A stretch of 64,000 nt of DNA. Source: Pseudomonadales bacterium (GTDB lineage Bacteria > Pseudomonadota > Gammaproteobacteria > Pseudomonadales > UBA7239). Shown here piece by piece: positions 25,311-34,126 of the stretch; the first letter of the stretch is position 1, and each line of letters starts with the position of its first letter. Under the pieces are notes generated by a model, which saw only the letters and a program-made list of their open reading frames with translations, was not told the DNA's origin and searched no databases. The translations under genes and the position numbers were made by a program. The stretch is from NCBI GenBank assembly GCA_028280345.1, contig JANQLY010000005.1, positions 252,179-316,178 on the forward strand, read 5' to 3'.

Positions 25311-26912
25311 ATGCGTTGCTTATCTGTTTGTTTAAACATCCGTTCCCTGTGGTTTTTACTGGCGGCCTTGCTGCTTGCATCATGCGCGAGTCTGCCGGAA
25401 AACGATCAGCAGGTGCCTAGCTATGCGTTGCCGGAAGCAGAAACGGCCAGGACCACCGTGGCCCAGGGGATACAAAAGCGCCGCGAGGGCGATAACCAGG
25501 GCACTTCTGCCGCAGGCATGTTGTTACTCAAGGATGGTGTAGATGCGTTTGTCGCACGGGTAGCGCTTGCGCGGCTCGCAGAGAAAAGTCTTGATGTTCA
25601 GTACTACCTTTATCACGATGATCTTTCCGGTGGTTTGCTGATGACTGAACTGTGGAAGGCCGCTGAACGTGGTGTGCGTGTGCGTATCCTGCTCGACGAT
25701 ATGGATATGGCGGGCAAGGATCACAACCTCGCGATTCTTGATGCCCATGAAAATATCGAGATTCGTTTGTTTAATCCGTTTATTCGTGGCAAGAGTCGCA
25801 CCGGGCAATTGCTGACGCGATTTGGCAGTGTTACGCGCCGTGCCCATAACAAGTCCATGACTGCCGATAATCAGCTCGCGATTATTGGTGGCCGCAATAT
25901 TGGTGATCAATACTTTGGTGCCGACTTGAATATGGCGTTTGGTGACCTTGATGTGGCGATTACCAATCCCGGTGCAAGTGAAGTATCGCAGCAATTTGAT
26001 CTCTACTGGAACAGTGAACTTGCCTATCCTGTTGCTACTTTGTCAAAAACTGAGCCGACACAGGAAGAGCTGAATGGTGTGGTTAATCGTATCCAGGACT
26101 TCTATGAAGAAAATAAGGATTCGGAATATATTGTGCGCATCGAAAATAGTGGCATTATCCAGCGTGCGCAGCGCGGGGAAACGCACTACCACTGGGGTAA
26201 CGTGCTGGTGTTATACGATCACCCGGAGAAGATCAGCGCTGACCGTGAGCAGACAGAGTTTCACCTGACCCCGAAGCTTATCCCTTATCTGGAAGCGACC
26301 GATAGTGAACTGCTGGTGATTTCACCGTATTTTGTACCGGGCAAGGAAGGTGTTGAACTGTTTACCAGTCTTGAACAGCGCGGTGTTGATGTCAGAATCC
26401 TCACCAATTCACTGATGTCAAACGATGTGCCAATCGTGCATGCGGGTTATTCCAAATATCGTAAGGAGCTGCTGGAAGTGGGTGTGCAACTTTATGAGCT
26501 GGATGTCACGATGCTTGGTTCTGACTATGTGCGGGAGAAAACCTCGCAAACCCGTGAGGGAATCGGTGGCTCAAAGGCGAGCCTGCATGCCAAGTATTTT
26601 GTTATGGATAGAGAGTCGGCATTTATTGGTTCGTTGAACCTGGATCCACGCTCGGTGGTTGAAAATACAGAAATTGGTGCGGTGATTGATTCCCCGCAGC
26701 TGGCGCAGGAGTTGGCCAGCGGTTTTGATGAGCATATTCGCGGTATTGCCTTCGAGTTAAAGCTCGAGGATGGCAAGCTCGTCTGGCATCGCTATAGCCT
26801 CGATGGTGAGCACAAAGTGGTAGGGACTTATCACAAGGAACCCCACAGTAGCTGGTGGGATCGCTTTATGCTTGGCTTTATGAAACTCTTGCCTGTGGAG
26901 TCGCAGCTTTAA
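25311..26912 (+). CDS. Phospholipase D family lipoprotein, cardiolipin-synthase-like (ClsC type)
   Basis: A 533-residue protein with two HKD motifs, HNKSMTADNQ...GGRNIGD and HAKYFVMDRES...GSLNLDPRS, each followed by the Gly-Asn-type tail; both are required for phosphatidyl transfer. The ATG at 25311 gives a lipoprotein signal (LLAALLLASCAS), with an AAGG site 9 nt upstream; a TTG at 25275 would hide it. The family includes E. coli ClsC (YmdC), which makes cardiolipin from PE and PG with YmdB. A lipoprotein form implies the periplasmic side. No ymdB is adjacent. Substrate is inferred only. Confidence 0.82.
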   Translation: MRCLSVCLNIRSLWFLLAALLLASCASLPENDQQVPSYALPEAETARTTVAQGIQKRREGDNQGTSAAGMLLLKDGVDAFVARVALARLAEKSLDVQYYLYHDDLSGGLLMTELWKAAERGVRVRILLDDMDMAGKDHNLAILDAHENIEIRLFNPFIRGKSRTGQLLTRFGSVTRRAHNKSMTADNQLAIIGGRNIGDQYFGADLNMAFGDLDVAITNPGASEVSQQFDLYWNSELAYPVATLSKTEPTQEELNGVVNRIQDFYEENKDSEYIVRIENSGIIQRAQRGETHYHWGNVLVLYDHPEKISADREQTEFHLTPKLIPYLEATDSELLVISPYFVPGKEGVELFTSLEQRGVDVRILTNSLMSNDVPIVHAGYSKYRKELLEVGVQLYELDVTMLGSDYVREKTSQTREGIGGSKASLHAKYFVMDRESAFIGSLNLDPRSVVENTEIGAVIDSPQLAQELASGFDEHIRGIAFELKLEDGKLVWHRYSLDGEHKVVGTYHKEPHSSWWDRFMLGFMKLLPVESQL

Positions 26913-27024
26913 TCTAAAAAATGAATTTTCAAGGACGGTCTGCTTATAGACTTTAGTGGCGGAAATGTTATCGTAACTGTTTCTGTTATTCGCTTGTTAG
27001 CGGTTTTATTTTTGCTTGATAAGT

Positions 27025-28896
27025 ATGACCTACGCACAAATTCACCAAACCTCGATTAATTCCCCTGAGACATTCTGGGCTGAACAGGCCCGCGCCTTGA
27101 GCTGGTATAAGCAGCCGCAAACCATCATCGGCAAGGACGCTAACGGCGTGGATCGCTGGTTTGTCGATGGTGAGTTGAATACCTGTTACCTCGCACTTGA
27201 TGTGCATGTTGAAGCCGGGCGCGGTGATACAACGGCGATGATTTATGATTCACCGGTTGCAGATAAAAAACACACCTATAGCTACACACAAATGCGTGAT
27301 GAAGTCGCGCAGCTTGCCGGTGTGCTAGCCGACCTGGGAGTGGAGAAAGGCGACACGGTGTTGATTTATATGCCGATGATTCCACAGGCGGTATTTGCCA
27401 TGCTCGCCTGTGCGCGCCTCGGTGCGATTCATTCAGTGGTATTTGGCGGTTTTGCCAGTAATGAGCTTGCAGTGCGCATTGACGATGCTGCGCCAAAAGT
27501 GATCTTATCGGCCTCCTGTGGTCTGGAGCCGGGCAAACAGATTCCTTACAAGCCGCTGCTGGATGCAGCGATTGATGCAGCAAGTCATAAACCACAGCAC
27601 ACAGTGATTTTTCAGCGCGAGCAATTGCAAGCTTCACTGGATCGGGACACCGATAAAAGCTGGCTCGATTTACTGGAAAAAGCGCAGCCCGCAGATTGCG
27701 TGCCAGTGCTTGCCACCGATCCGCTCTACATTCTTTATACCTCGGGTACCACAGGTATTCCCAAAGGTATCCTGCGCGATAACGGCGGCCATGCAGTAGC
27801 GATGAAATACAGTATGCAGGCGATTTACGATATCGCACCCGGAGAAGTGTTCTGGGCGGCTTCGGATGTCGGTTGGGTTGTGGGGCACAGCTATATTGTC
27901 TATGCACCGTTGATTCATGGCTGTACTACGGTACTCTATGAAGGCAAGCCGGTTGGCACGCCGGATGCCGGGGCGTTCTGGCGTGTGATTGAGGAATATC
28001 GGGTCAAGGCGCTGTTTGCTGCACCCACCGCGTTTCGTGCGATTAAAAAGCAGGACCCGGGCGCTGCATTAGCTGGCAACTATAACCTCGACAGTTTGCA
28101 AACGTTGTTTGTGGCAGGGGAGCGACTCGACCCACCGACTTATCACTGGTTACACGAACGTTTTAATGTGCCGGTGATTGATCACTGGTGGCAGACGGAA
28201 ACCGGCTGGGCGATTGCGGCAAACCTTGTCGGTATTGAATGTCTGCCTACCAAGCCGGGTTCGGCGTGCAAGCCTTCACCGGGCTTTGATGTGCGTATTC
28301 TTGATGATGACGGCAATGAACTGCGCGCCGGCGAGCAGGGGCACATTGCAGTTAAGTTGCCGTTGCCGCCATCGTGCCTGCCGGGTATCTGGAACGACTT
28401 TCCGCGTTTCAAACACTATTACCTTGATCCGTTTCCCGGTTTTTACTTGAGTGGTGACGGGGGTTACCTCGACGAGGACGGTTATCTGTTTGTGCTTGGC
28501 CGTACTGATGATGTGATTAACATTGCCGGACATCGCCTGTCCACCGGGCGTATGGAAGAAGTGGTCGGTTCCCATGATGCAGTGGCGGAGTGCGCAGTGG
28601 TTGGTGTTAACGATGAGCTGAAAGGACAGTTGCCGGTAGGCTTTGTGTTGCTCAAGGATGGCGTTGCGATTGAATCAGCGACGTTAAGTGTGCAAGTGGA
28701 ACAGCTGGTACGTCAGGAAATCGGTGCAATTGCCTGTTTGAAACAGATACATATTGTCACACGCTTGCCAAAAACCCGCTCGGGTAAAATCCTGCGCAAT
28801 GTAATGCGCCAGATTATGAATGCTGAAGACTACACGGTGCCGTCAACGATTGATGATCCGGCAAGTCTTGAAGAAATCAAAACACTTGCCGAATAA
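27025..28896 (+). CDS. prpE: Propionyl-CoA synthetase
   Basis: A 623-residue acyl-CoA ligase of the ANL superfamily, forming propionyl-CoA (or acetyl-CoA) from acid, ATP and CoA. Motifs: the P-loop YTSGTTGIPKGI, WWQTETGW, the hinge GRTDDVINIAGHRLSTGRMEE, and the catalytic Lys in PKTRSGKILRN. The N-terminal WFVDGELNTCYLALD block and the overall sequence are closer to PrpE than to Acs. The ATG at 27025 is preferred to a TTG at 27016. It is convergent with a short-chain acid symporter, which suggests uptake and activation of the same substrate. No methylcitrate genes are nearby. Confidence 0.88.
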   Translation: MTYAQIHQTSINSPETFWAEQARALSWYKQPQTIIGKDANGVDRWFVDGELNTCYLALDVHVEAGRGDTTAMIYDSPVADKKHTYSYTQMRDEVAQLAGVLADLGVEKGDTVLIYMPMIPQAVFAMLACARLGAIHSVVFGGFASNELAVRIDDAAPKVILSASCGLEPGKQIPYKPLLDAAIDAASHKPQHTVIFQREQLQASLDRDTDKSWLDLLEKAQPADCVPVLATDPLYILYTSGTTGIPKGILRDNGGHAVAMKYSMQAIYDIAPGEVFWAASDVGWVVGHSYIVYAPLIHGCTTVLYEGKPVGTPDAGAFWRVIEEYRVKALFAAPTAFRAIKKQDPGAALAGNYNLDSLQTLFVAGERLDPPTYHWLHERFNVPVIDHWWQTETGWAIAANLVGIECLPTKPGSACKPSPGFDVRILDDDGNELRAGEQGHIAVKLPLPPSCLPGIWNDFPRFKHYYLDPFPGFYLSGDGGYLDEDGYLFVLGRTDDVINIAGHRLSTGRMEEVVGSHDAVAECAVVGVNDELKGQLPVGFVLLKDGVAIESATLSVQVEQLVRQEIGAIACLKQIHIVTRLPKTRSGKILRNVMRQIMNAEDYTVPSTIDDPASLEEIKTLAE

Positions 28897-28934
28897 CCGT
28901 TGTTTTTTTGTCGGCCTTTATCAGGCGGTTCTTA

Positions 28935-30614
28935 TCAGGGGTGACGAATATTTAATATCAACTGTTTGATATTATCCGGTGTGGCAGCAGTAAAGCGGCT
29001 GATCGTAATGGCAACCGCAAAGTTTAACAACATACCAAGCGTGCCAATACCTTCCGGCGATATACCAAACCACCAGTTATCCGCTGAGTTTAGCTCCACG
29101 TTTAAAAACTTGAAGTAAATAATATAACTTGCGGTAAAGGTAATACCGACGATCATGCCGGCAACTGCGCCTTCACGATTCATCTTCTGTGAAAAGATGC
29201 CCATCACAATAGCGGGGAAGAACGACGAGGCTGCAAGCCCGAACGCAAACGCGACTACCGAGGCAACATAGTCCGGCGGATTCACACCGAGATAACCGGC
29301 AACAAGAATAGCAGCCGCAGCGGCAAGTCTTGCAAACAAGAGTTCTTTCTTCTCGGTAATATCAGGCATTAAGTTTCGTTTTAACAGATCGTGTGATATC
29401 GCGGTGGAAATCACCAGTAATAAACCTGCCGAGGTAGATAATGCTGCAGCTATACCGCCGGCGGCCACGAGTGCAATCACCCAGGCGGGCAAGTTGGCAA
29501 TCTCGGGATTCGCGAGCACCATAATATCGCGGTCGATTTTCATTTCATTGCGCTCATCGGCGGCATAGAACATACGCCCGTCATTGTTTTTATCTTCCCA
29601 ACTGATCAGTCCAGTCTGTTCCCAGTTTTTGATCCAGCCCGGTGCTTCACTGTAGGGCGTGCCGCTACCGTCTTCGGCATTGATGGTATTAATCATATTG
29701 ACGCGCGCAAAGGAGGCGACGGCAGGAGCGGTCGTGTAAAGCACTACAATAAACAACAGGGCCCAGCCCGCAGATTTACGGGCATCGTGTACCCGCGGTA
29801 CGGTAAAGAAGCGCACAATCACATGGGGCAGGCCCGCAGTGCCAACCATCAATGCCGCGGTGATAAAAAACATATCGATGGTGCTTTTTGTCCCCGTCGT
29901 ATAGGCGGCAAAACCCAGTTCTGTCGATAGGCCGTCGAGCCGGTCGAGCAAAAATTGCCCCGAACCGTCGTTAACCACAGAGCCGAAACCGAATTGTGGT
30001 ATCACATTGCCGGTCATTAGCAAGGAAATAAACACGGCGGGAACAAGATAGGCAAAAATCAGCACGCAGTACTGTGCCACCTGGGTATAGGTAATACCCT
30101 TCATGCCACCGAGGACGGCGTAGAAAAACACCACAGCCATACCGATCATCACGCCGGTCACAATATCCACTTCGAGAAAACGGGAGAATACGACGCCGAC
30201 ACCGCGCATCTGGCCTGCGACATAGGTAAATGAAATAAATATGGTGCAGATCACAGCTACAGTTCGGGCGGTCTGCGAGTAGTAGCGGTCGCCGATAAAA
30301 TCCGGTACGGTAAATTTGCCGAACTTGCGCAGATATGGAGCGAGGCACAGTGCGAGCAGTACATAGCCGCCAGTCCAGCCCATCAGATACACAGCGCCGT
30401 CGTAGCCCATAAATGAAATTAAACCCGCCATGGAAATAAATGAAGCGGCAGACATCCAGTCCGCAGCGGTGGCCATGCCGTTGGCAACCGGGTGAACATG
30501 GGCACCTGCGATATAGAACTCCCGGGTCGAACTTGCATGGCTCCAGATTGCAATGCCGATATACAGCGCAAAGCTCAGGCCGATCATAATAAATGTCATG
30601 GTCTGGATATCCAT
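28935..30614 (-). CDS. Sodium:solute symporter, large subunit (acetate/monocarboxylate type)
   Basis: A 559-residue SSS-family symporter with about 13 membrane helices and the signature AAALSTSAGLLLVISTAISHD. It is close to ActP-like permeases but carries an inserted soluble loop (about 305-360) typical of the VC_2705 subfamily that pairs with a DUF4212 small subunit. Its start overlaps the small-subunit stop by one base (TAATG), so the two are co-translated. Convergent with prpE. The likely substrates are acetate, propionate or similar acids; the exact one is inferred. Confidence 0.85.
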   Translation of the reverse strand: MDIQTMTFIMIGLSFALYIGIAIWSHASSTREFYIAGAHVHPVANGMATAADWMSAASFISMAGLISFMGYDGAVYLMGWTGGYVLLALCLAPYLRKFGKFTVPDFIGDRYYSQTARTVAVICTIFISFTYVAGQMRGVGVVFSRFLEVDIVTGVMIGMAVVFFYAVLGGMKGITYTQVAQYCVLIFAYLVPAVFISLLMTGNVIPQFGFGSVVNDGSGQFLLDRLDGLSTELGFAAYTTGTKSTIDMFFITAALMVGTAGLPHVIVRFFTVPRVHDARKSAGWALLFIVVLYTTAPAVASFARVNMINTINAEDGSGTPYSEAPGWIKNWEQTGLISWEDKNNDGRMFYAADERNEMKIDRDIMVLANPEIANLPAWVIALVAAGGIAAALSTSAGLLLVISTAISHDLLKRNLMPDITEKKELLFARLAAAAAILVAGYLGVNPPDYVASVVAFAFGLAASSFFPAIVMGIFSQKMNREGAVAGMIVGITFTASYIIYFKFLNVELNSADNWWFGISPEGIGTLGMLLNFAVAITISRFTAATPDNIKQLILNIRHP

Positions 30615-30940
30615 TATTCAGACCCTCCTGTTTTGGAGGTGCTGGTTTTGGCAGTATCAGTGTCAGAGGTGCCATCTACGGCGGCATCGTGGGTCTCCTT
30701 CACACCGTATTGCTTGTCGAGCAGATTCATGCGCCACACATAGATAAAAATCAATATCACGAAGGTGTACAGTGAGCCCTGCTGGGCAAACCAGAAGCCG
30801 AGCTTGAAGCCGAAAAAGCGGAATTGATTGAGCCAGTCCACGAGCAGAATGCCGCAGCCGAAAGAGACAAATGCCCAGATTGATAGAAGTATAAGAATCA
30901 GGCGCAGATTAGCCCGCCAGTAACCCTGTTCGTTTTCCAT
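30614..30940 (-). CDS. DUF4212 small subunit of the symporter
   Basis: A 108-residue membrane protein with two hydrophobic helices (about 14-37 and 50-72) and a low-complexity Thr/Ser/Lys tail. The motif NLRLILILLSIWAFVSFGCG and FGFKLGFWFAQQGS are typical of DUF4212. The ATG at 30940 has a GGGGGAAAC ribosome site; an upstream in-frame start at 30955 is less likely. DUF4212 proteins are always found with SSS symporters of this subfamily. Confidence 0.88.
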   Translation of the reverse strand: MENEQGYWRANLRLILILLSIWAFVSFGCGILLVDWLNQFRFFGFKLGFWFAQQGSLYTFVILIFIYVWRMNLLDKQYGVKETHDAAVDGTSDTDTAKTSTSKTGGSE

Positions 30941-31016
30941 TATGTTTCCCCCCAAACAACTCTAGGATAGGGTGCCTGACCGGCTCCGGCAAGTCCTGAA
31001 CCTGAATTAGCCGGAC

Positions 31017-31046
31017 AAAAAAAAGCCCGCCTGGGCGGGGCGGGCT
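31017..31046 (-). terminator. Intrinsic terminator of the small leftward gene
   Basis: On the minus strand the stem AGCCCGCC / GGCGGGCT is followed by eight T. It lies about 40 bases past the stop of the 31086-31304 gene and insulates the symporter operon from it. Confidence 0.85.
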
Positions 31047-31085
31047 GGGGGTTGCTACCAAACTTGAGGGGGGGAGTTATGGTAG

Positions 31086-31304
31086 CTAGGCTGATAAGCT
31101 TAATTTCGTTTCCTGGTTTGCCTCGGTGCGAGATTTGAGTCGGATAATCGCTTTCGAGCCAAAGCGTCGTTTCACTTCCTGGCGTAGCTCTGCCGAGGTT
31201 TTACGCAAAAAGACCACTGTGTTATCCCGTAAATGGGTGTTATCTACCTCGACAATCCAGTTAAAATAATGCGGTTGCGTTGGTTTCAACATTGATTTCA
31301 TCAT
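31086..31304 (-). CDS. Small basic protein of unknown function
   Basis: A 72-residue cytosolic protein with no recognised domain. The start at 31304 (ATGATG, AGGAG site upstream) is preferred to the longer frame opening at 31391. It has a mixed strand/helix pattern (YFNWIVEVDNTHL, then TSAELRQEVKRRFGSKAIIRL) and a basic helix. It is divergent from the reductase-like gene and has its own strong terminator, which supports real expression. Confidence 0.6.
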   Translation of the reverse strand: MMKSMLKPTQPHYFNWIVEVDNTHLRDNTVVFLRKTSAELRQEVKRRFGSKAIIRLKSRTEANQETKLSLSA

Positions 31305-31446
31305 CGTGTTCTCCTGTGCTGTGGTTAACTCTCTGTTCAGGGTTATTGTTATAAAACCGGGCCCAGGCTTCGATGGTATTTCCGTTGGCATTTTGCAGGT
31401 TTATCCGGGTGGCAAACCGTTTGTCGTCCGAAGAAGGTTATTTGTA

Positions 31447-32340
31447 TTGAAATTACTGGTAATTGGTGAAGAGAGTCAGGTCGGTACCGCACTGTGTGAG
31501 TTGCTTACGCAGGAGGCAATCCCGTTTGAAGGCATTACAGATATCAATGCCGAGTTGCAGGCAGGGTTTCAGCTTGCGCGTTTTATTGATGAAAAGCAGA
31601 TTACCTTTATTGTCAATGTTGACCACCTCGAGGGTTTTGCCGCCGGCAATTTAAAACAACGTGAGCTGGAACAGCACCATGTGATTATTCCGCAGCAACT
31701 GGCCAAGGTTGCGGAGTCGGCGGGTGTTCCGCTAGTACAGTTATCCGATTACCAGGTGTTTAGTGGTCGCAGTGATAACCCTTACACCGAAGACGATGAA
31801 CCCCATGCGCAAAGTCTGTATGGTTTGACCCGCTGGCAGGGTGAATTATCGGTACAGCGATTTACGAGCCGCTATCTGATTTTACGCAGTGGTGTGATTT
31901 TCTGTGAAACCGGTGCCAACTATTTAACTGATCTGTTGGCACAGTGGCACAATGGTGAGGGTTTTAAACAATCTACCAATACCCGCTTTTCGCCCACCCC
32001 GGTTGCAGACCTTGCGCGAGTACTCGTGGCGATTATTAAACAGCTTGATTGTGGTGCAGAGGTGTGGGGGGTTTATCATTACTGTAGTGCTGATATGGCA
32101 ACCCCCTACGATTTTGCCGAAGTGTTGCTCGCGGCACGTGCGCAGTTTTATGGCGAACAGGATATTGAAATTATACCGGTGGAAAGAGAGATTAGTCGCA
32201 AGGGCATTGTAAAAACAGCCAATAGTGAAGCGATCAATACGGTGATGAGTTGCCAGAAAGTTCTTAACACGTTTGGCATTCGGCAACGGCCCTGGCGCGG
32301 TGAGTTAACCCGCATGATTGAAGAACTGGAAAAAGCGTGA
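31447..32340 (+). CDS. SDR-family sugar-nucleotide reductase-like protein (RmlD type)
   Basis: A 297-residue Rossmann protein related to dTDP-4-dehydrorhamnose reductase. The start is a TTG at 31447 with AAGAAGG 10 nt upstream, giving LKLLVIGEESQVG at the dinucleotide-binding turn; the usual GxxGxxG is altered to GEESQVG. The catalytic Tyr-x3-Lys site appears as SLYGLTRWQGE, with Lys replaced by Arg. No other rhamnose genes are nearby and moaB starts 9 nt downstream, so a role other than rhamnose synthesis is possible. It may be a divergent, perhaps non-catalytic, member. Confidence 0.7.
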   Translation: MKLLVIGEESQVGTALCELLTQEAIPFEGITDINAELQAGFQLARFIDEKQITFIVNVDHLEGFAAGNLKQRELEQHHVIIPQQLAKVAESAGVPLVQLSDYQVFSGRSDNPYTEDDEPHAQSLYGLTRWQGELSVQRFTSRYLILRSGVIFCETGANYLTDLLAQWHNGEGFKQSTNTRFSPTPVADLARVLVAIIKQLDCGAEVWGVYHYCSADMATPYDFAEVLLAARAQFYGEQDIEIIPVEREISRKGIVKTANSEAINTVMSCQKVLNTFGIRQRPWRGELTRMIEELEKA

Positions 32341-32349
32341 GGTCAGATT

Positions 32350-32880
32350 ATGGCAGCTTTTGAACATTTTGAACCATTAAATATTGCTGTTTTGACAGTT
32401 TCGGATACGCGTAGTGTGGATGACGACACATCGGGAGATTGTCTGGCACAAAACCTCACAGAGGTGGGTCATCAACTGGCCGCGCGGGAGATCGTCAAGG
32501 ATGATATCTATGCGATTCGTGCGGTGCTTTCACAATGGATTGCCGATAAAAGTATTCAGGCGGTGATAACAACGGGTGGTACAGGTTTTACCGGGCGCGA
32601 TTCTACACCGGAGGCCGTGTTACCACTGTTTGATAAAACAGTTGAGGGTTTTGGTGAATTATTTCGCGCTATTTCCCATGACGAAATCGGCACTTCGACG
32701 ATACAGTCTCGCGCAGTGGCAGGTCTTGCCAACGAAACCGTTATTTTTTGTGTGCCCGGTTCTACCAGTGCGTGCAAAACGGCCTGGGACAATATTATCA
32801 GAGATCAGCTCGACAGCACTTACCGGCCCTGTAATTTTGTCGGTGTGCTGTCGACGATTGCAAAACAGAAAAAGTCCTGA
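32350..32880 (+). CDS. moaB: Molybdenum cofactor biosynthesis protein B
   Basis: A 176-residue MoaB/Mog-family protein with the molybdopterin-binding motif TTGGTGFTGRDST and the late VPGSTSACKTAWD loop. It adenylates or assists insertion chemistry on molybdopterin. It starts 9 nt after the SDR gene and moeA starts 5 nt after its stop, so the three form one operon. No molybdenum transporter or moaA is in the window. Confidence 0.93.
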   Translation: MAAFEHFEPLNIAVLTVSDTRSVDDDTSGDCLAQNLTEVGHQLAAREIVKDDIYAIRAVLSQWIADKSIQAVITTGGTGFTGRDSTPEAVLPLFDKTVEGFGELFRAISHDEIGTSTIQSRAVAGLANETVIFCVPGSTSACKTAWDNIIRDQLDSTYRPCNFVGVLSTIAKQKKS

Positions 32881-32885
32881 AACGT

Positions 32886-34100
32886 ATGATGTTAGATGTT
32901 GCCGATGCCCGGCAAAATATTCTCGATCGATGTGAGCTGCTGGCATCGACTGAGCTTGTGATGCTGCAAGCATTCGGGCAGCGGGTGCTGGCGCAAACTG
33001 TTTCTGCAACGATCAATGTGCCGGGCTGGGATAATAGTGCAATGGATGGCTATGCAGTAAACGTGGCGGACTTGCAAAATATAACAGCCTTGCCGGTTTC
33101 ACAAACTATCGCCGCGGGGACACATCCGCAGCCGCTTGCAGCGGCTACCGTGGCACGTATTTTTACCGGTGCCCCGGTTCCCGAAGGTGCTGATGCCGTG
33201 GAGATGCAGGAAAACACTCGAGTGCGGGATGATGGCTGTGTTGAATTTGTTAACAGCGTGAAACCGGGCGCTAATATTCGCCGCTGTGGACAGGATATAA
33301 AAGCCGGTGACCAGGTGGTTGCGCGCGGAGCAAGGTTGCAGGCACAGCATGTGGGTTTGCTGGCTTCTGTGGGGGTAAGCGAAGTGCAGGTTTATAAACC
33401 GCTCAGAGTTGCTGTACTGTCAACGGGTGATGAGCTTGCCGAGCCAGGAGAGGCACTCGAACCGGGGCAAATTTATAACTCCAACCGTTATATGTTGTTA
33501 TGCCTGCTTGAACAGCTTGGCTTTGAGGCGCTAGATGGTGGCCAGGTAGCGGATGATTTTGACAGTACTTGTGCGCAGCTCCAGGCCGTGAGTGCCAACG
33601 CAGATATAGTGATTAGTTCAGGCGGAGTGTCCGTGGGTGACGAAGATCATGTCAAAGCGGCGGTGGAAACGATAGGGCAGCTCGATCTGTGGAAGATTGC
33701 TGTCAAGCCGGGCAAACCATTGGCATTTGGTCATCTGGATAGTGCATCAGGTGCCGTGCCATTTTTTGGTTTGCCAGGTAATCCGGTTTCCGCTTTTGTG
33801 ACCTTTCTGTTATTTGTACAGCCCTACTTGCTCAAGGCGCAGGGATTGAGCGAGTATTTGCCGTCCATGTTGTCTGCAACAGCGGACTTTAGTTGGCCTG
33901 CTGTCGATAAAAAGCCGGGTAAAAGAGAAGAATACCTGCGGGCACGTTGCAGTGGTGTGGGAAGACGAGTAGAGATCTATCCAAATCAAAGCTCGGGAGT
34001 ATTATCGTCAGTTAGCTGGAGTAACTGCCTGGCTCGTGTACCCGCCGGGGTACGTATCGAGCCAGGGGATGAAATTGAAATACTACCGCTCAGTATTTAA
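32886..34100 (+). CDS. moeA: Molybdopterin molybdenumtransferase
   Basis: A 404-residue MoeA that inserts molybdate into adenylated molybdopterin. The N-terminal VPGWDNSAMDGYAV and central GGVSVGDED motifs are present, as is FGLPGNPVSAFVTF, and the C-terminal domain IV (about 330-404) is complete. It is the last gene of the SDR-moaB-moeA run and converges on the TM2/pilin-like gene with 26 bases between. Confidence 0.96.
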   Translation: MMLDVADARQNILDRCELLASTELVMLQAFGQRVLAQTVSATINVPGWDNSAMDGYAVNVADLQNITALPVSQTIAAGTHPQPLAAATVARIFTGAPVPEGADAVEMQENTRVRDDGCVEFVNSVKPGANIRRCGQDIKAGDQVVARGARLQAQHVGLLASVGVSEVQVYKPLRVAVLSTGDELAEPGEALEPGQIYNSNRYMLLCLLEQLGFEALDGGQVADDFDSTCAQLQAVSANADIVISSGGVSVGDEDHVKAAVETIGQLDLWKIAVKPGKPLAFGHLDSASGAVPFFGLPGNPVSAFVTFLLFVQPYLLKAQGLSEYLPSMLSATADFSWPAVDKKPGKREEYLRARCSGVGRRVEIYPNQSSGVLSSVSWSNCLARVPAGVRIEPGDEIEILPLSI

Positions 34101-34126
34101 TAGCGTTTTATAGCTCTTTGTTTGCG

